Source: Anopheles merus (Eukaryota; Arthropoda; Insecta; Diptera; Culicidae). Taken from it: a DNA stretch of 64,000 nucleotides. Below the pieces are notes generated by a model. The model saw only the letters and a list, made by a program, of their open reading frames with translations, searched no databases and was not told where the DNA came from. The translations under genes were made by a program, and so were the position numbers. Each line of letters starts with the position of its first letter. The stretch's first letter is position 1. Below, piece by piece: positions 37,901-43,438 of this stretch. The DNA lies in NCBI RefSeq assembly GCF_017562075.2, contig NC_054084.1:42205197-42269196 (forward strand). The letters are read 5' to 3'.

Positions 37901-40330
37901 TAGTGGCCACTTTATTTTGCCGGCCACTGTAAATACCTTCAAAACTATCTTACATAACCCTGTAACTGGGCCAAATTAACTAGTTCTAACCAAATTCGGC
38001 TCAATATCAATACGAAGTTTTTGTGTTACGTAATAAAGTTTCGAATCACTCTGTTTTTCCCGAGGATCAAAATCATCATGCTCTCCCGTTCTGCCAGGTT
38101 TATGGGACAGTTATCATGTACAGTCTTTCCCCAAATTACGCGACAATCGAGTTACGCGAATTCGAATTACGCGAACTTTTATTTTTGACGGTCCAGAAAT
38201 CAGTACATTTTTTCCGCCAATTGTCAAATAAAAAATAGTTTTCAATTTTTTTCAAAAGTTTCAAATCAGTAAAAAGACAGAAATAACCGAATTTCCCTCA
38301 ACGATTGCATTAAATAAGTAATAAATTACATAAATGAACTAAATTCAATCAAAAATCATTATTAATCAAGTATATTTTGGCTGTAAAACGTGATATTTGA
38401 CTTACGCGAATATCCGAGTTACGTGAATGTCTCCGGAAGGCATTATTCGCGTAACTCGGGGTAATGCTGTACTACAATTATCAGTCGTAAACGACACTCG
38501 ATAAACGCATATCCACCCAATCTACTCTGGATGTTTTATCGTAAATATTGAAGTATTTTGCTACATTAAAAGCTCTTTTTGAATTACCATGTCAAACTTA
38601 TATTTGGATATTTGTTGACCCTCGAATCACTAGTATAAACTATTATTCCATAAGAATTCGCTAGTCGCGCAAACTTGAGATATGCTATTGTGCTCGGTGC
38701 CGTACGATAGCGTATGAATTTCGAATCCTACAACAATACTATTGAAACACGAATAACCATTCAGGGGTGGAGAAGGAGAAAGAGTACGTAACAGATTGAT
38801 ACACAGTCTACATTTTGTAATGATACAGGGAACATGGGTTTAAAATTCCTGTATTTTTGCGTTACACAATGTAGGGATAATCCCTAATAGAAGTTTTACT
38901 TTTTTATTTTCTGTTTAAAAATTATTTCTGTTTCTTCTTGCGGATGATTTTACTTCTTTGTTCATTTTGCATTTTTTATGGGGATGCAGTGTAAAATTAG
39001 ATTTCATCATAAATTCATCGCTCAATTTCCGTGATAAGGATATCAAATTCTAGTACCCACTTTATGTATTGAAGCCATTTTCGTAATAATTCCCTTGCTA
39101 ACGTTTCTGACAAAATTATAAAAACTTCATCTAGTACATCAATAAATACGATAAAATTTTCGTTTTATAGTTTTACAACTATCCAAATAGTGTATATTCT
39201 GATACGAACTTTATAAATACCATTAGAATATTTGTTGTTACCGTTTGAAGATTTTGAAGCTTTTATTTTTTTTTTTTATTGAATCATAAAAGATTTTAGA
39301 TTTTAGATTTTAGATCCAATCCAAAAAACAACACAGAAGATGCATGAAACTTGCTAAAAATATTGGTTTGTTGTAAATATTTCATCATTTTTAATCATTA
39401 TCTTGATTCAACTTTTTCATTTATTATCTTGTTTCCTTCCTAACAACAAATGTGTATGAAAAATACGAGTTTCTATAATTTCACTAAAATCTCATACGAA
39501 AAAACGTGAAATTAAAATCACATACTTAATAATTGGTAGACAATCGGAATCAAATTAGTCAGTTCGAACTGCAATGCGTATTATCAAACGTATGATAGAA
39601 TTGCATTGAAATTTATAAAAACATTAAACTGTTTCAATCGTACATATTAATTCCATTGAACGTTCTTTTTACACACAAATATTTTTGAGTATATTAAAAT
39701 TTTAAATTCACTATCAATCAACAAGATATTGAATTATTTCAAATAAAATCGAATGTTTTTACTAAAATTAGTAATTAATTTAAATGATACGCTAGCCTGG
39801 GCTCCAGATTCAAAACGCGCTCCTATTGCATAGGAAATAATCTCCTTTTGCCTTTCCGTCAGACGCTATTTAGGCGTTTAGTTTGTTCGGAACAATAATA
39901 AATCATAACAAAAAGGGGTTCCGCTTGAAGAGGGTTCATAGAGTAGTAAAATGTGAAACAACCATCCACGGCCACTACATTCTCGGCAAAGCGTTCGGAA
40001 AAGCAGAACATTTACCACGAACTCTTTCCCGATTGTTTACTACCCCCTTCTAACCTCCTTCCTTTTTTTCCCACTTCGTCCCATGCGCTTAAGTAAATCT
40101 CACCTTTTCTCATACTTCACCACGATGTAACCGAGGGCGGAAAGGCAGCAGACCAACATCAATCCACTCACCACCACATACGCCACGTTCGTGCGGTACA
40201 GCGACTGCACAACAACAACAGCTGCCGGCTGCAACCGATCGTGCCTGGACCCGACCACGGTCAGGAACGCGACCATTAGGGGCGAACTCACCCCCGCCTC
40301 ATCACCGTCCGCGACCCACTTGCAGACCAT
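322..40330 (-). CDS. Sur: Sur: sulfonylurea-receptor-like ABC transporter (ABCC family), 5' half, seven exons, partial
   Basis: Joined coding segments on the minus strand are 40330-40104, 26052-25733, 22938-22721, 12484-12254, 7149-5968, 1313-1176 and 484-322; the rest lies off the left edge. All joins use GT/AG sites and keep frame (phases 2, 1, 0, 0, 0, 0). The 826 complete residues seen match the TMD0, the cytosolic linker and the first half of TMD1 of ABCC8/9-type receptors. The order of landmarks is the same: a HNLR-type TMD0 helix, a PFLSKVTFHWI linker, GPLCISNIVDYI, VWAIPLK and NEVLLGIKLIKLNAWE. The nucleotide-binding domains must lie outside the window. Family members are plasma-membrane ABC proteins that regulate inward-rectifier K+ channels; transport activity is doubtful for the vertebrate forms. 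Introns 1 and 3 are swollen by mobile elements. The family call is firm; the start codon and the exact edges of exon 4 are less certain. Confidence 0.87.
485..1175 (-). other. Sur intron 6
   Basis: AT-rich intron between exons 6 and 7, with a pyrimidine tract just before the exon 7 acceptor. I see no other feature. Confidence 0.6.
1176..1313 (-). CDS. Sur: Sur coding exon 6 (TMD1 helices)
   Basis: The acceptor CTTACTAG (exon starts 1313) and the donor TCG|GTATGT (exon ends 1176) bound exactly 46 phase-0 codons. The peptide IAVVMYLLYRQLGISTVIGS continues with a hydrophobic VVCIVTMTPLQLLIG segment and KLMAANSKKVS. It matches the TMD1 helices and intracellular coupling region that follow the WAIPLK block in ABCC8/9. 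Confidence 0.87.
1943..2004. repeat. (GA)n microsatellite
   Basis: Imperfect GA dinucleotide tract with a few GT, GG and AA interruptions. Confidence 0.9.
3871..4075. mobile_element. Decayed MITE-like repeat with CTCRTTATGCGAAAAACTC motifs
   Basis: A 19-base motif, CTCRTTATGCGAAAAACTC, occurs at 3914 and again at 4044, with a third shorter copy (CTCGTTATGCGA) near 4007. The left edge reads CTGTGGCACCCCTCATGACG. The style (CACCCC followed by CTCRTTATGCG) resembles pogo/Tigger-type terminal repeats, but no clean inverted ends or target duplication can be placed. Confidence 0.4.
5968..7149 (-). CDS. Sur: Sur coding exon 5 (TMD1 with long low-complexity insertion)
   Basis: A CGCTAG acceptor (exon starts 7149) and an AAG|GTAAGT donor (exon ends 5968) bound 394 phase-0 codons. 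The start, ASLWRCYVRNGWRMFLLGG and GPLCISNIVDYI, is TMD1 helix 1. An extended loop follows with N-glycosylation-like NET, NLS and NQS sites, then WIVCVLVLVASLAQGTL and YRKTLLLST. The family normally runs directly from there into the segment read here as NFAHDAGTITNLMSDDAF and VWAIPLK. Here about 170 extra residues (roughly protein positions 513-687, 6085-6610) rich in Arg, Glu, Ala, Ser and Gly are inserted in the cytosolic loop. The insertion is fully open, so I read it as coding, but a cryptic intron cannot be excluded. Confidence 0.85.
7150..12253 (-). other. Sur intron 4
   Basis: A 5.1 kb intron with AT-rich stretches and a short spaced repeat at 7829-7924 (separate entry). The longest open frame, a plus-strand stretch around 9084-9566, shows no conserved motif and low-complexity composition. 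Nothing else supportable. Confidence 0.6.
7829..7924. repeat. Three spaced copies of AAAYACCATGCGTCTCC
   Basis: AAACACCATGCGTCTCC starts at 7829, GAATACCATGCGTCTCC at 7869 and AAACACCATGCGTCTCT at 7908. The spacing is 40 and 39 bases and the intervening sequences are unrelated. It could be a cluster of protein-binding sites or a decayed minisatellite. Confidence 0.7.
12254..12484 (-). CDS. Sur: Sur coding exon 4 (L0 linker and start of TMD1)
   Basis: The exon has 77 codons in phase 0 on both sides. It carries SSEKKLGYKTPHSPFLSKVTF, then a WIVPLLWRGYREPLELEDLG segment and YDQFLFIYQSYK. This is the conserved lasso/L0 block of ABCC proteins, where human SUR reads PFVNLLSKGTYWWMNAFI. The donor is AAG|GTAAG at 12254. 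The acceptor CATCAG at 12485 is the best available, but the first ten or so residues are not conserved, so the 5' edge could be a few codons off. Confidence 0.85.
14041..14480. repeat. AT-rich trinucleotide microsatellite cluster
   Basis: AAT/ATA-rich runs lead into a long (TTA)n array at about 14308-14403, then an (AAT)n array at about 14431-14466. The two arrays are reverse complements and could fold on each other. The long Leu- or Ile-only open frames here are artefacts of the repeat. Confidence 0.92.
15206..15254. repeat. (CT)n microsatellite
   Basis: Nearly pure TC dinucleotide run interrupted by one TTTC. Confidence 0.9.
19750..19910 (+). mobile_element. tRNA-related SINE copy, degraded
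   Basis: It contains an A-box-like TGGTACAGTCCACACGAATT and a B-box-like GAGTTCAAGTCTGG, followed by TGGACCATGCCCACGTAGCA. The same order occurs in the copies near 25010, 26490, 34463 and 43272. The tail is eroded and no target duplication was found. Confidence 0.6.
20385..20500. mobile_element. Partial copy of the foldback MITE seen at 58074
   Basis: It shares TAGCTGTTGAAAAAC, a GAATAATAATGTTCAC segment and TTGAAAACTGGCTCGGAACTGTTT with the right arm of the element at 58074-58231 (GCTGTTGAAAAAC, GAATAATGCTGTTCAC, TGAAAACTGAGCCGGAAAACAG). The left arm is missing or diverged. Confidence 0.5.
20655..22530 (+). mobile_element. 5'-truncated non-LTR retrotransposon, antisense to Sur
   Basis: Coding similarity to reverse transcriptase starts near 20655 (SRWAQYFDELLNDQ) with no endonuclease domain upstream, so the copy is 5' truncated, as is typical of target-primed reverse transcription. 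After the stop codon at 22317, about 200 bases of A-rich sequence precede the Sur exon 3 donor; the 3' end is set approximately. The clade is probably RTE-like, judged from the RT and the RLRWAGHVIRM tail, but this is tentative. No target-site duplication was located. Confidence 0.8.
20824..22317 (+). pseudogene. Reverse transcriptase fragment of a non-LTR retrotransposon
   Basis: Reading from NNKAPGTDGIAAELVKNGG, the frame is open to the TAA at 22317. Conserved RT blocks in order are FRNGKSTTDQIF, HLFIDFKAAYDSI, TKGLRQGDGLACLLFNLALE and the catalytic YADDIDIIG, followed by FTYLGSKVSND and YIVPVLTYASETWTL. The C-terminal block RLRWAGHVIRMETDDPARKV and GRPQGQRRRGRPKLRWQDGV is common in this retroposon group. 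A one-base deletion in the A-run at 20822-20825 puts the upstream RT segment (20655-20823) in another frame. The catalytic YADD is intact, but without an endonuclease the copy cannot retrotranspose itself. Confidence 0.85.
22721..22938 (-). CDS. Sur: Sur coding exon 3 (TMD0 end)
   Basis: The acceptor CCCTGCAG ends at 22939 and the donor GAG|GTAAGA ends the exon at 22721. The 218 bases encode a Gly shared with exon 2 and 72 further residues. These include LLYAVLAAEGAQSIVRWCKF and a helix ending LTVIDGFTLYTE, corresponding to the last TMD0 helices. The exon lies about 400 bases from the stop codon of the retrotransposon in intron 3, so that element sits close to the donor without disrupting it. 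Confidence 0.85.
22939..25732 (-). other. Sur intron 2
   Basis: A 2.8 kb intron with GA/CT tracts at about 23139-23195 and 23937-23958, AT-rich sequence from 24400, and one SINE copy near 25008. No coding signal. Confidence 0.6.
25008..25190 (+). mobile_element. tRNA-related SINE copy, diverged
   Basis: TGGTACAGTCATCTTCACG (A-box region), then TGCCCGTCACTGGTTCAAAT (B-box region), CCCATACGCAGCAACGCC, and a GGTAACGGTTGTTGCGAC segment before AAAAAGAAGAA. The layout matches the other copies, but there are many substitutions. Confidence 0.65.
25733..26052 (-). CDS. Sur: Sur coding exon 2 (TMD0)
   Basis: The acceptor is a TTTTCCAG tract (exon starts 26052) and the donor is G|GTAAGT (exon ends 25733). 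The 320 bases give residues 76-183. The opening RHNLLALHNLRSIVLLV aligns with the second TMD0 helix of SUR proteins. A hydrophilic loop rich in Thr, Glu and Asp follows, then a long hydrophobic helix (VGLGAAWVALLALVGVACVV) and a basic ERRDKC end. Entry phase 2 and exit phase 1 match exons 1 and 3. Confidence 0.85.
26489..26638 (+). mobile_element. tRNA-related SINE copy, 5'-truncated
   Basis: It starts with ACATGCCCGTCATGGG near the B-box (GGGTTCAAGCCCC), continues with CGTGCCCCCATACGTAGGAC, and ends in a (GAA)n tail. ATCTTCA flanks it on both sides (26482-26488 and 26639-26645), a probable target-site duplication. Confidence 0.75.
27374..27505 (+). repeat. Imperfect tandem duplication in the Helitron leader
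   Basis: Two copies of AACAGTCTAATCAMGTAG followed by CTATGGAATCAAGCTGATTG and TCAAGAAA, about 65 bases apart, upstream of the Helitron gene. Confidence 0.8.
27690..32873 (+). CDS. Helitron transposase (Rep/helicase), 1727 residues, intact
   Basis: A single uninterrupted frame. Residues 1 to about 180 are three near-identical 59-residue repeats (PCPQDWRVRYATPPEETP, then a basic KKKRLQRKRQAEYRHRRR stretch). A CPYCAAEKW zinc-finger-like motif follows near residue 287. The Rep (HUH) nuclease domain has GLPHAHCLL near residue 763 (His-x-His metal site) and KYLYKYVYKG near 900 carrying the paired catalytic tyrosines. The C-terminal third is a PIF1-type SF1 helicase: GPGGTGKS (Walker A, about 1277), VWDEASM (Walker B, about 1356), GDFRQILPIV (about 1394) and LYVALSRVTS (about 1690). 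The enzyme would nick, unwind and transfer one strand during rolling-circle transposition. No stop or frameshift and every key motif retained suggest recent activity. The start at 27690 is the first ATG before the repeats. Confidence 0.93.
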   Translation: MSAEPCPQDWRVRYATPPEETPDAKKKRLQRKRQAECRHRRRTIGDTTGPEPSETRTNDRDEEPCPQDWRVRYATPPEETPDAKKKRLQRKRQAEYRHRRRTVGDTTGPEPSETRTNDRDEEPCPQDWRVRYATPPEETPAAKQKRLQRKRQAEYRHRRRTVGDTTGPEPSETRTHDREENPSSHELQVAPSEDTHAARSHLQIYREIVSNSYVNLLQQLKIRKLINLHHKQQTEFVLPLRQRWEAFRRKRIQNKYGARTLNTGLGYHDNYNYPIRHKLNARTPCPYCAAEKWAGETGTLCCNGGQVILPPFQEPPTELSELFDDAEFMRNIRVYNNAFAFTSMGASIRANDHVRQDRSVANGRGVYTFRIQGTLCHRIGALDQVPGHAPAYAQLYFNDTRIEENQNNVIEARVALSNKLDRMKVAILQRMFDANNSLAHLFRHAYERKTLQQNVQLHIHARLPGLDQRRYNRPTADEVGGIFLYGEQGQSRDIVLQCRASGNLSRVFESHQLYDPLAYPLLHPYAEVGWTYNILKRMRRDRAQRHTRTGSRNDDEPADGEGQMAVGENTRSRQITPREYAAYRMCTRAGQTSLIHRAGRLMQQYAVDQCCKIEEQRLKFQREHQAQLRADAYAGIMDFAGPIVNPIPEDPLEHDRTLGQAGTRIILAPSFPGGERYMRAQYQDSMAIVRAIGKPDLFITVTCNPKWVEVSEALLPRQHAADRPDLTARVFRLKLKSILDDLSAGVLGLEIARIHVIEYQKRGLPHAHCLLMLAEADKPRSADDYDRLVSAEIPDPENEQLYQTVRMCMMHGPCGRSNPDAPCMKDGVCSKRFPKNFTNETKQADDGYPVYRRRNDGRTVTVKGVHLDNRYVVPYNPWLCHKYDCHINVEVCSSVASIKYLYKYVYKGHDRVVISPSTSLNEIQEYLDARYISASQAMAIIFGFEMQAKTVTVVVLPIHLENQQGIVFNSNENIESVIERGHHTMLTRFFQLMANDPSARNLTYQELPTYFRYAKPTQRLPWHEGSGCQWIQRIRDASIVIGRMVYCPMSQMERYCLRLMLCYRKGPTSFEDLRTVDGIVYASYHEAATMAGLLQDDHEWDRAMQEAVSFHMPSQLRHLFAIILSQQPQNPRRLWESYVLHLCEDFHWQHRERYTTQDSDQNMLLRTQEQFCALRVIDRYLRQMTPSKTLTNFPDMPQLADFQHLPMHLQSDQHNDVNSHIDAERSYSFNVLDETLASINLLNSEQRVVYDIVTAAVDRIGPEIEDFPEEHHNLFFLDGPGGTGKSFLLEKILAYTRRKSKIALAAAASGIAALLLTGGRTVHTTFKLPLVLDEYSTCNIPTQSSLADLMRQTSLIVWDEASMSSRFALEAVDRSLKDIVGVHRPFGGKVVLLCGDFRQILPIVPKGTDAQVVQQCIKKSPLWRLFRVLRLKTNMRVRTAPTVQNANDLQQFADFLLCIGEGRHSTYPGMHASVAKLPHDMVLPNSSSIDADVRKLVKRVYPNLRWHYRKAEYFTDRAILSPKNSDVTAINNSVLEQLPGQVQEYLSVDTLVNPEEQEALQLPPEFLHSINVSGIPVHCLRLKKNTPVLLLRNLNTERGLCNGTRLQIIDMKPHCLHARILTGKRRGDDVFLPRIFCDSNDVNLPFQIRRKQFPVQVCFAMTINKAQGQSLHHLGLYLPSDVFAHGQLYVALSRVTSRKNVAVLIVNPDYDLEGVTVRNIVYHEVID
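33156..34935 (+). mobile_element. Non-autonomous Helitron (element 2 of the tandem array)
   Basis: It begins directly after the CTAG of element 1 with the same TCTCCCTATACAAAACG. It is nearly identical to element 1 over the first ~230 bases (33156-33385 versus 26793-27020, with a few indels). It ends with ACCGGGCCAAATTAACTAG at 34935. The interior has no helicase coding, so it would depend on an enzyme supplied in trans. A SINE is inserted at 34463-34643. Confidence 0.8.
34463..34643 (-). mobile_element. tRNA-related SINE, near full length, with 12-bp target-site duplication
   Basis: On the minus strand it reads TGGTACAGTTGCCAACTCG (A-box region), CATGGGTTCAACTTCC (B-box region), a body ending GGCAGGCCTTGGCCGACAAC, and a GAAGAAGAAG tail. 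ATAGTCAAACAT is present perfectly on both sides (34451-34462 and 34644-34655). It lies within Helitron element 2, so it inserted later. It resembles the SINE200 class of Anopheles in layout, from memory only. Confidence 0.85.
36235..37929. mobile_element. Tc1/mariner-type element with ~325-bp terminal inverted repeats
   Basis: The ends are CAGTGGCCGGCAAAATAAAG and its complement, each flanked by TA (36233-36234 and 37930-37931), the usual Tc1/mariner target. The two arms (36235 to about 36560, and about 37605-37929) are near-identical inverted copies. They contain internal repeats of the AAAATAAAGTGNCCACT motif. The centre holds transposase remnants on the minus strand. It is inserted in Helitron element 3 close to its 3' end. 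Confidence 0.9.
36850..37250 (-). pseudogene. Degenerate Tc1-like transposase fragment
   Basis: Minus-strand translation gives ARATARLTKPIGFNMIKN followed, after a frame change, by IWTDESKLEL at 37013-37042. This matches the Tc1 pattern in which an Arg/Lys-rich segment precedes WSDES, the second acidic catalytic residue of the DDE triad. Stop codons and frameshifts interrupt it and the first and third catalytic blocks are not readable, so it is dead. Confidence 0.65.
38121..38469. mobile_element. MITE with CAGNNTTNCCCC ends and TA target duplication
   Basis: The left end is CAGTCTTTCCCCAAATTACG and the right end in complement is CAGCATTACCCCGAGTTACG, with TA on each side (38119-38120 and 38470-38471). 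Repeated GAATTACGCGAA / GAGTTACGCGAA motifs fill the subterminal regions. At 349 bases with no coding capacity, it is a non-autonomous Tc1/mariner or pogo-like element. Confidence 0.8.
40104..40330 (-). CDS. Sur: Sur coding exon 1
   Basis: An ATG at 40330 opens 75 codons plus two bases, ending KYEK at a GGTGAG-type donor (exon ends 40104). There is one strong membrane helix at about residues 49-71 (AYVVVSGLMLVCCLSALGYI), consistent with the first TMD0 helix, which is preceded by an extracellular N-terminus in the family. The two trailing bases AG join the first G of exon 2 to give Arg, so the phase agrees. Sequence identity over the first 45 residues is too low to prove the initiator, so a further upstream exon cannot be excluded. 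Confidence 0.7.
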
Positions 40331-41630
40331 TTCTTGTTATGTGCCTCCCGTTTTTTGTTCGGGATGGAATTTTCTTTACTTGTTATTATCACTACTCTTT
40401 ATTCTTCTTGCGAGATGGTTAATTTTACACGCCCTAGCGCACACATTTACATCGTGCCGGATTCACTGGGAGGTGTGTGTGTCTGCGTGCGTATGCAAAC
40501 AATTTCCATGACACTGTTACACTGGGACGGCTGTCCCGCGTTGGACGTACTGCGCTGATCGACTGTACAACATTACCATCGAACGAGCACCATTTGTTGT
40601 GCGAGCACTGCTTTAGTAAACACTTTTTATGCGAAACACACCCACACACACACACACACAAAATGGCACTAGATTTACACTCTCGAGATAACTGCCATTA
40701 CTTTTGAAAAAACACTACACAGATTTGGGCAGATGATCTCACTGCTCTATCACGCTCACGCTCCTGTCACACACTAGCAATTGAATGTAAAGCATCATCC
40801 ATGGCAAACCGATCACTTGAAACACGTAAAATCACACACAAAATCACTTGTACGATCCCGCACGCCCCACAGCACGATCACGACTGAACCAGACTCGCAC
40901 GATCGTGGACGGTTGGTGCTGAAAAGAAAACAGCTGGACATTGCTTCATCGTTGCGGCGAGCGCACCACACCGCCCAAATAATAATCGCACGCATGCCCA
41001 CCGAGGACGCGAACGATCGAGCGAATGTCGGGAAAATTTATCTGCACCTTCATAGTGGACCACCACCAGCACCGGGTGAGATGGAACACGTTCTCACCTC
41101 GCACTGCTCGTTCGGGCTGGTGAGTAACCGGCACGCGCCATGGGCAGGCGTGCGTGCGTTTCAAATCTCACGATCACTCGAGCTGTCCTGCTGCAAGCTC
41201 GAACTTCTTCTTTTGCTTGCGAGTAAGGAAGTAAATGTGTGATGACAGAGACATGATACTGAAATAACACAATTCGTGTAAATATGTGTCATGGGAGGTT
41301 GAAATTTTTGGCATTTCGTAGTTTAGTAAACACAAGTTTAAATAATGTGTTAACATTACGCGGTAGATAAAAAAAAAAAAACATATATAATAGGAGTAAT
41401 TTATTCGTAAAACTGATTTCTTTCTGAACTGTATATTCTACTTCTACTTCTACTTTATTTTCAAAATTTCTTAAAATTATTTAGGTTTAATGCTGTGCAA
41501 TGATCTATGATGAGATTTTCCAGTATGGTACCGTCACTTCGCAAGCCTAGGTCTTGGTTTTAGATATTTAAGTAAGAATTTATTTTATCTGATATTTTTT
41601 TAATTAAAATATAGTATTAATAAGTATAAA

Positions 41631-41735
41631 AATAATAATAATTATTATTATTATATAATATGTAATAATAATTAGATAATAATAATAATAATTATAATAA
41701 AAATAATAATAATAAAAATAATAATAATAATAATG

Positions 41736-41802
<67 letters not shown>

Positions 41803-41812
41803 GCATATAATA
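41631..41812. repeat. (AAT)n microsatellite
   Basis: Imperfect AAT/ATT array, nearly pure after 41736. Confidence 0.92.
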
Positions 41813-43271
41813 ATAAATAATTAAATTTCCAATAATAGAAACATTTTTAAGATTTTTGACATGATAGTTTTTTACGCTTTTTTGCCTATATTTTATTTTT
41901 GTGTTTTATTCTTTTTAATATTGTGTGTATAATGAAATCATAGAATATATCTTTTAAAAAATATCTCGAAAGATCTTCAATCTCGTATCTCGAGTAAAAT
42001 ATAGGTTTAAAATAGTTTACCTTTCTCAGAAACAAATCAATTATCACATAACCGCATAAGATATTCAGTAAATACCACACGATCTCGTTAAAATAACAAA
42101 AAAAAACCTATACCCTATTTAAAAAATATGTATATTTAATTGAGTTAACTCTTGGCGAGACACTCGACTGCGAACTGTTTATTTACACAGCATTAACACT
42201 GCCAACGGCAACGATTTCTGCCTCGAACATTGACAGCTCGAACCAAACGATAAGCAACCGCGTGTGACGCGCTTTCTTAAGCAAATCTTAACCCAGCCAA
42301 AGCAAATCCGAGAAAAGTGTTGAAGAAAAAAAGATACATCAAATACACAGACACACACTCACACCACGGCCATGTGCACGGTACAATCAACACTTTAAAC
42401 ACACATTAATCATAACTCGGCTTAACCAACGCGTCAAGCTGCTGCCTATTGATTTGGACTTATATTTACAGACTCAGATCACCGCAGGTGGTTCCCTGCG
42501 ATCGTCCCTCGGGCGGCGTTGGGTGAAGTGAACCTGTCTGTCCAAAACCCCGTTACCGGGCAAGGCAGAAACGAGGATCTTCAACTTCCATCTCGTTCCT
42601 GCTGCAGCTGACAGCACGGCACCTACGCCCCACCAAGCCGGAGCAGCATTTCCGTGTTGGCCACGCGCAAACGATGCTGTGCGAGCGCTGGTGTTTACGC
42701 ATTTGAACATGAAAACGTATCCAAATATCGGTGTTTGTGTGTTTGTGTGGCTGGCCCTTCCTAAAAAGCGCGAACTGAAATGAACACATGACTCAGTGCG
42801 TGTCTTCTTCGACGGTCGCGTTTGGGAGTTGCAGACGCCACGCAGTGATTCCACCCGCGCGGTGACGTCGCTGGCAGGCAGGAAATATCCAATTGTTTGC
42901 TTGGGGCTACATTTAGCGCGCAATTAAATGGCTGTAATCGCTTTGAAGTGTTAGGCACAGGATTTATGTGTTTGATTTCCCTTCCCTGCCGGGTATATTT
43001 TTGATGACTAAATTTAGACTTATATGCACAATCTTTGAAGGTTGGATTTTGTTCATGTGCTGGGTAGGACTTGGCGGATATTATTTTTTGATCTTTGGCA
43101 CTTTGAGGATGCTTTTTAAATGAGTGTTTCATTCTGAACTCATGTGAATAATAATGTATGTAAGATTGGGGTCACATTTTCTCATTGTAAAATATTATTT
43201 ATTACACGTTCTTCATGCTTTGAGTCCTGCTGCATTGAGTAGGTATATTAAAATTATATAATTTACGCAGT

Positions 43272-43438
43272 AACATGCCCGTCATGGGTTCAAGCCCCAA
43301 ATAGACCGTGCCGCCATACGTAGGACTGACTATCCTGCTATGGGGGGAAATCAATAAGTCACTGAAAGCCAACCCCACAAGTGTGTTGGCAGGCCTTGAC
43401 CGGCATCGGTTGTTGAGCCAAAGAAGAAGAAGAAGAAG
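43272..43438 (+). mobile_element. tRNA-related SINE copy with 11-bp target-site duplication
   Basis: The body starts AACATGCCCGTCATGGG, includes GGGTTCAAGCCCC and CCATACGTAGGACTGACTAT, then GGCAGGCCTTGACCGGCATC and a (GAA)n tail. ATTTACGCAGT occurs exactly at 43261-43271 and 43439-43449. The copy lacks the A-box half, so it is 5'-truncated, and the intact duplication indicates a recent insertion. Confidence 0.88.

Larger units (their letters stand above)
34936..37983 (+). mobile_element. Diverged Helitron (element 3), carrying a nested Tc1-like element
   Basis: It starts right after the CTAG of element 2 with TCTCTATTATAAAATTC. It shares GCTTGGATGATTTTT with the 5' regions of elements 1 and 2, and ends with AACTGGGCCAAATTAACTAG followed by T. 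Apart from the nested element at 36235-37929 the interior is non-coding. Only the ends and the shared subterminal motif support the call, so it is weaker than for elements 1 and 2. Confidence 0.65.
26053..40103 (-). other. Sur intron 1
   Basis: A 14 kb intron. About 11.2 kb of it (26793-37983) is the Helitron array with its nested insertions. The stretch 38470-40100 is AT-rich and I see no gene in it. Confidence 0.6.

Noticed and set aside
42474..42923. 149-residue minus-strand open frame upstream of Sur exon 1
   Set aside because: No motif and no phase-compatible link to the Sur start could be shown; may be untranslated or intergenic sequence.
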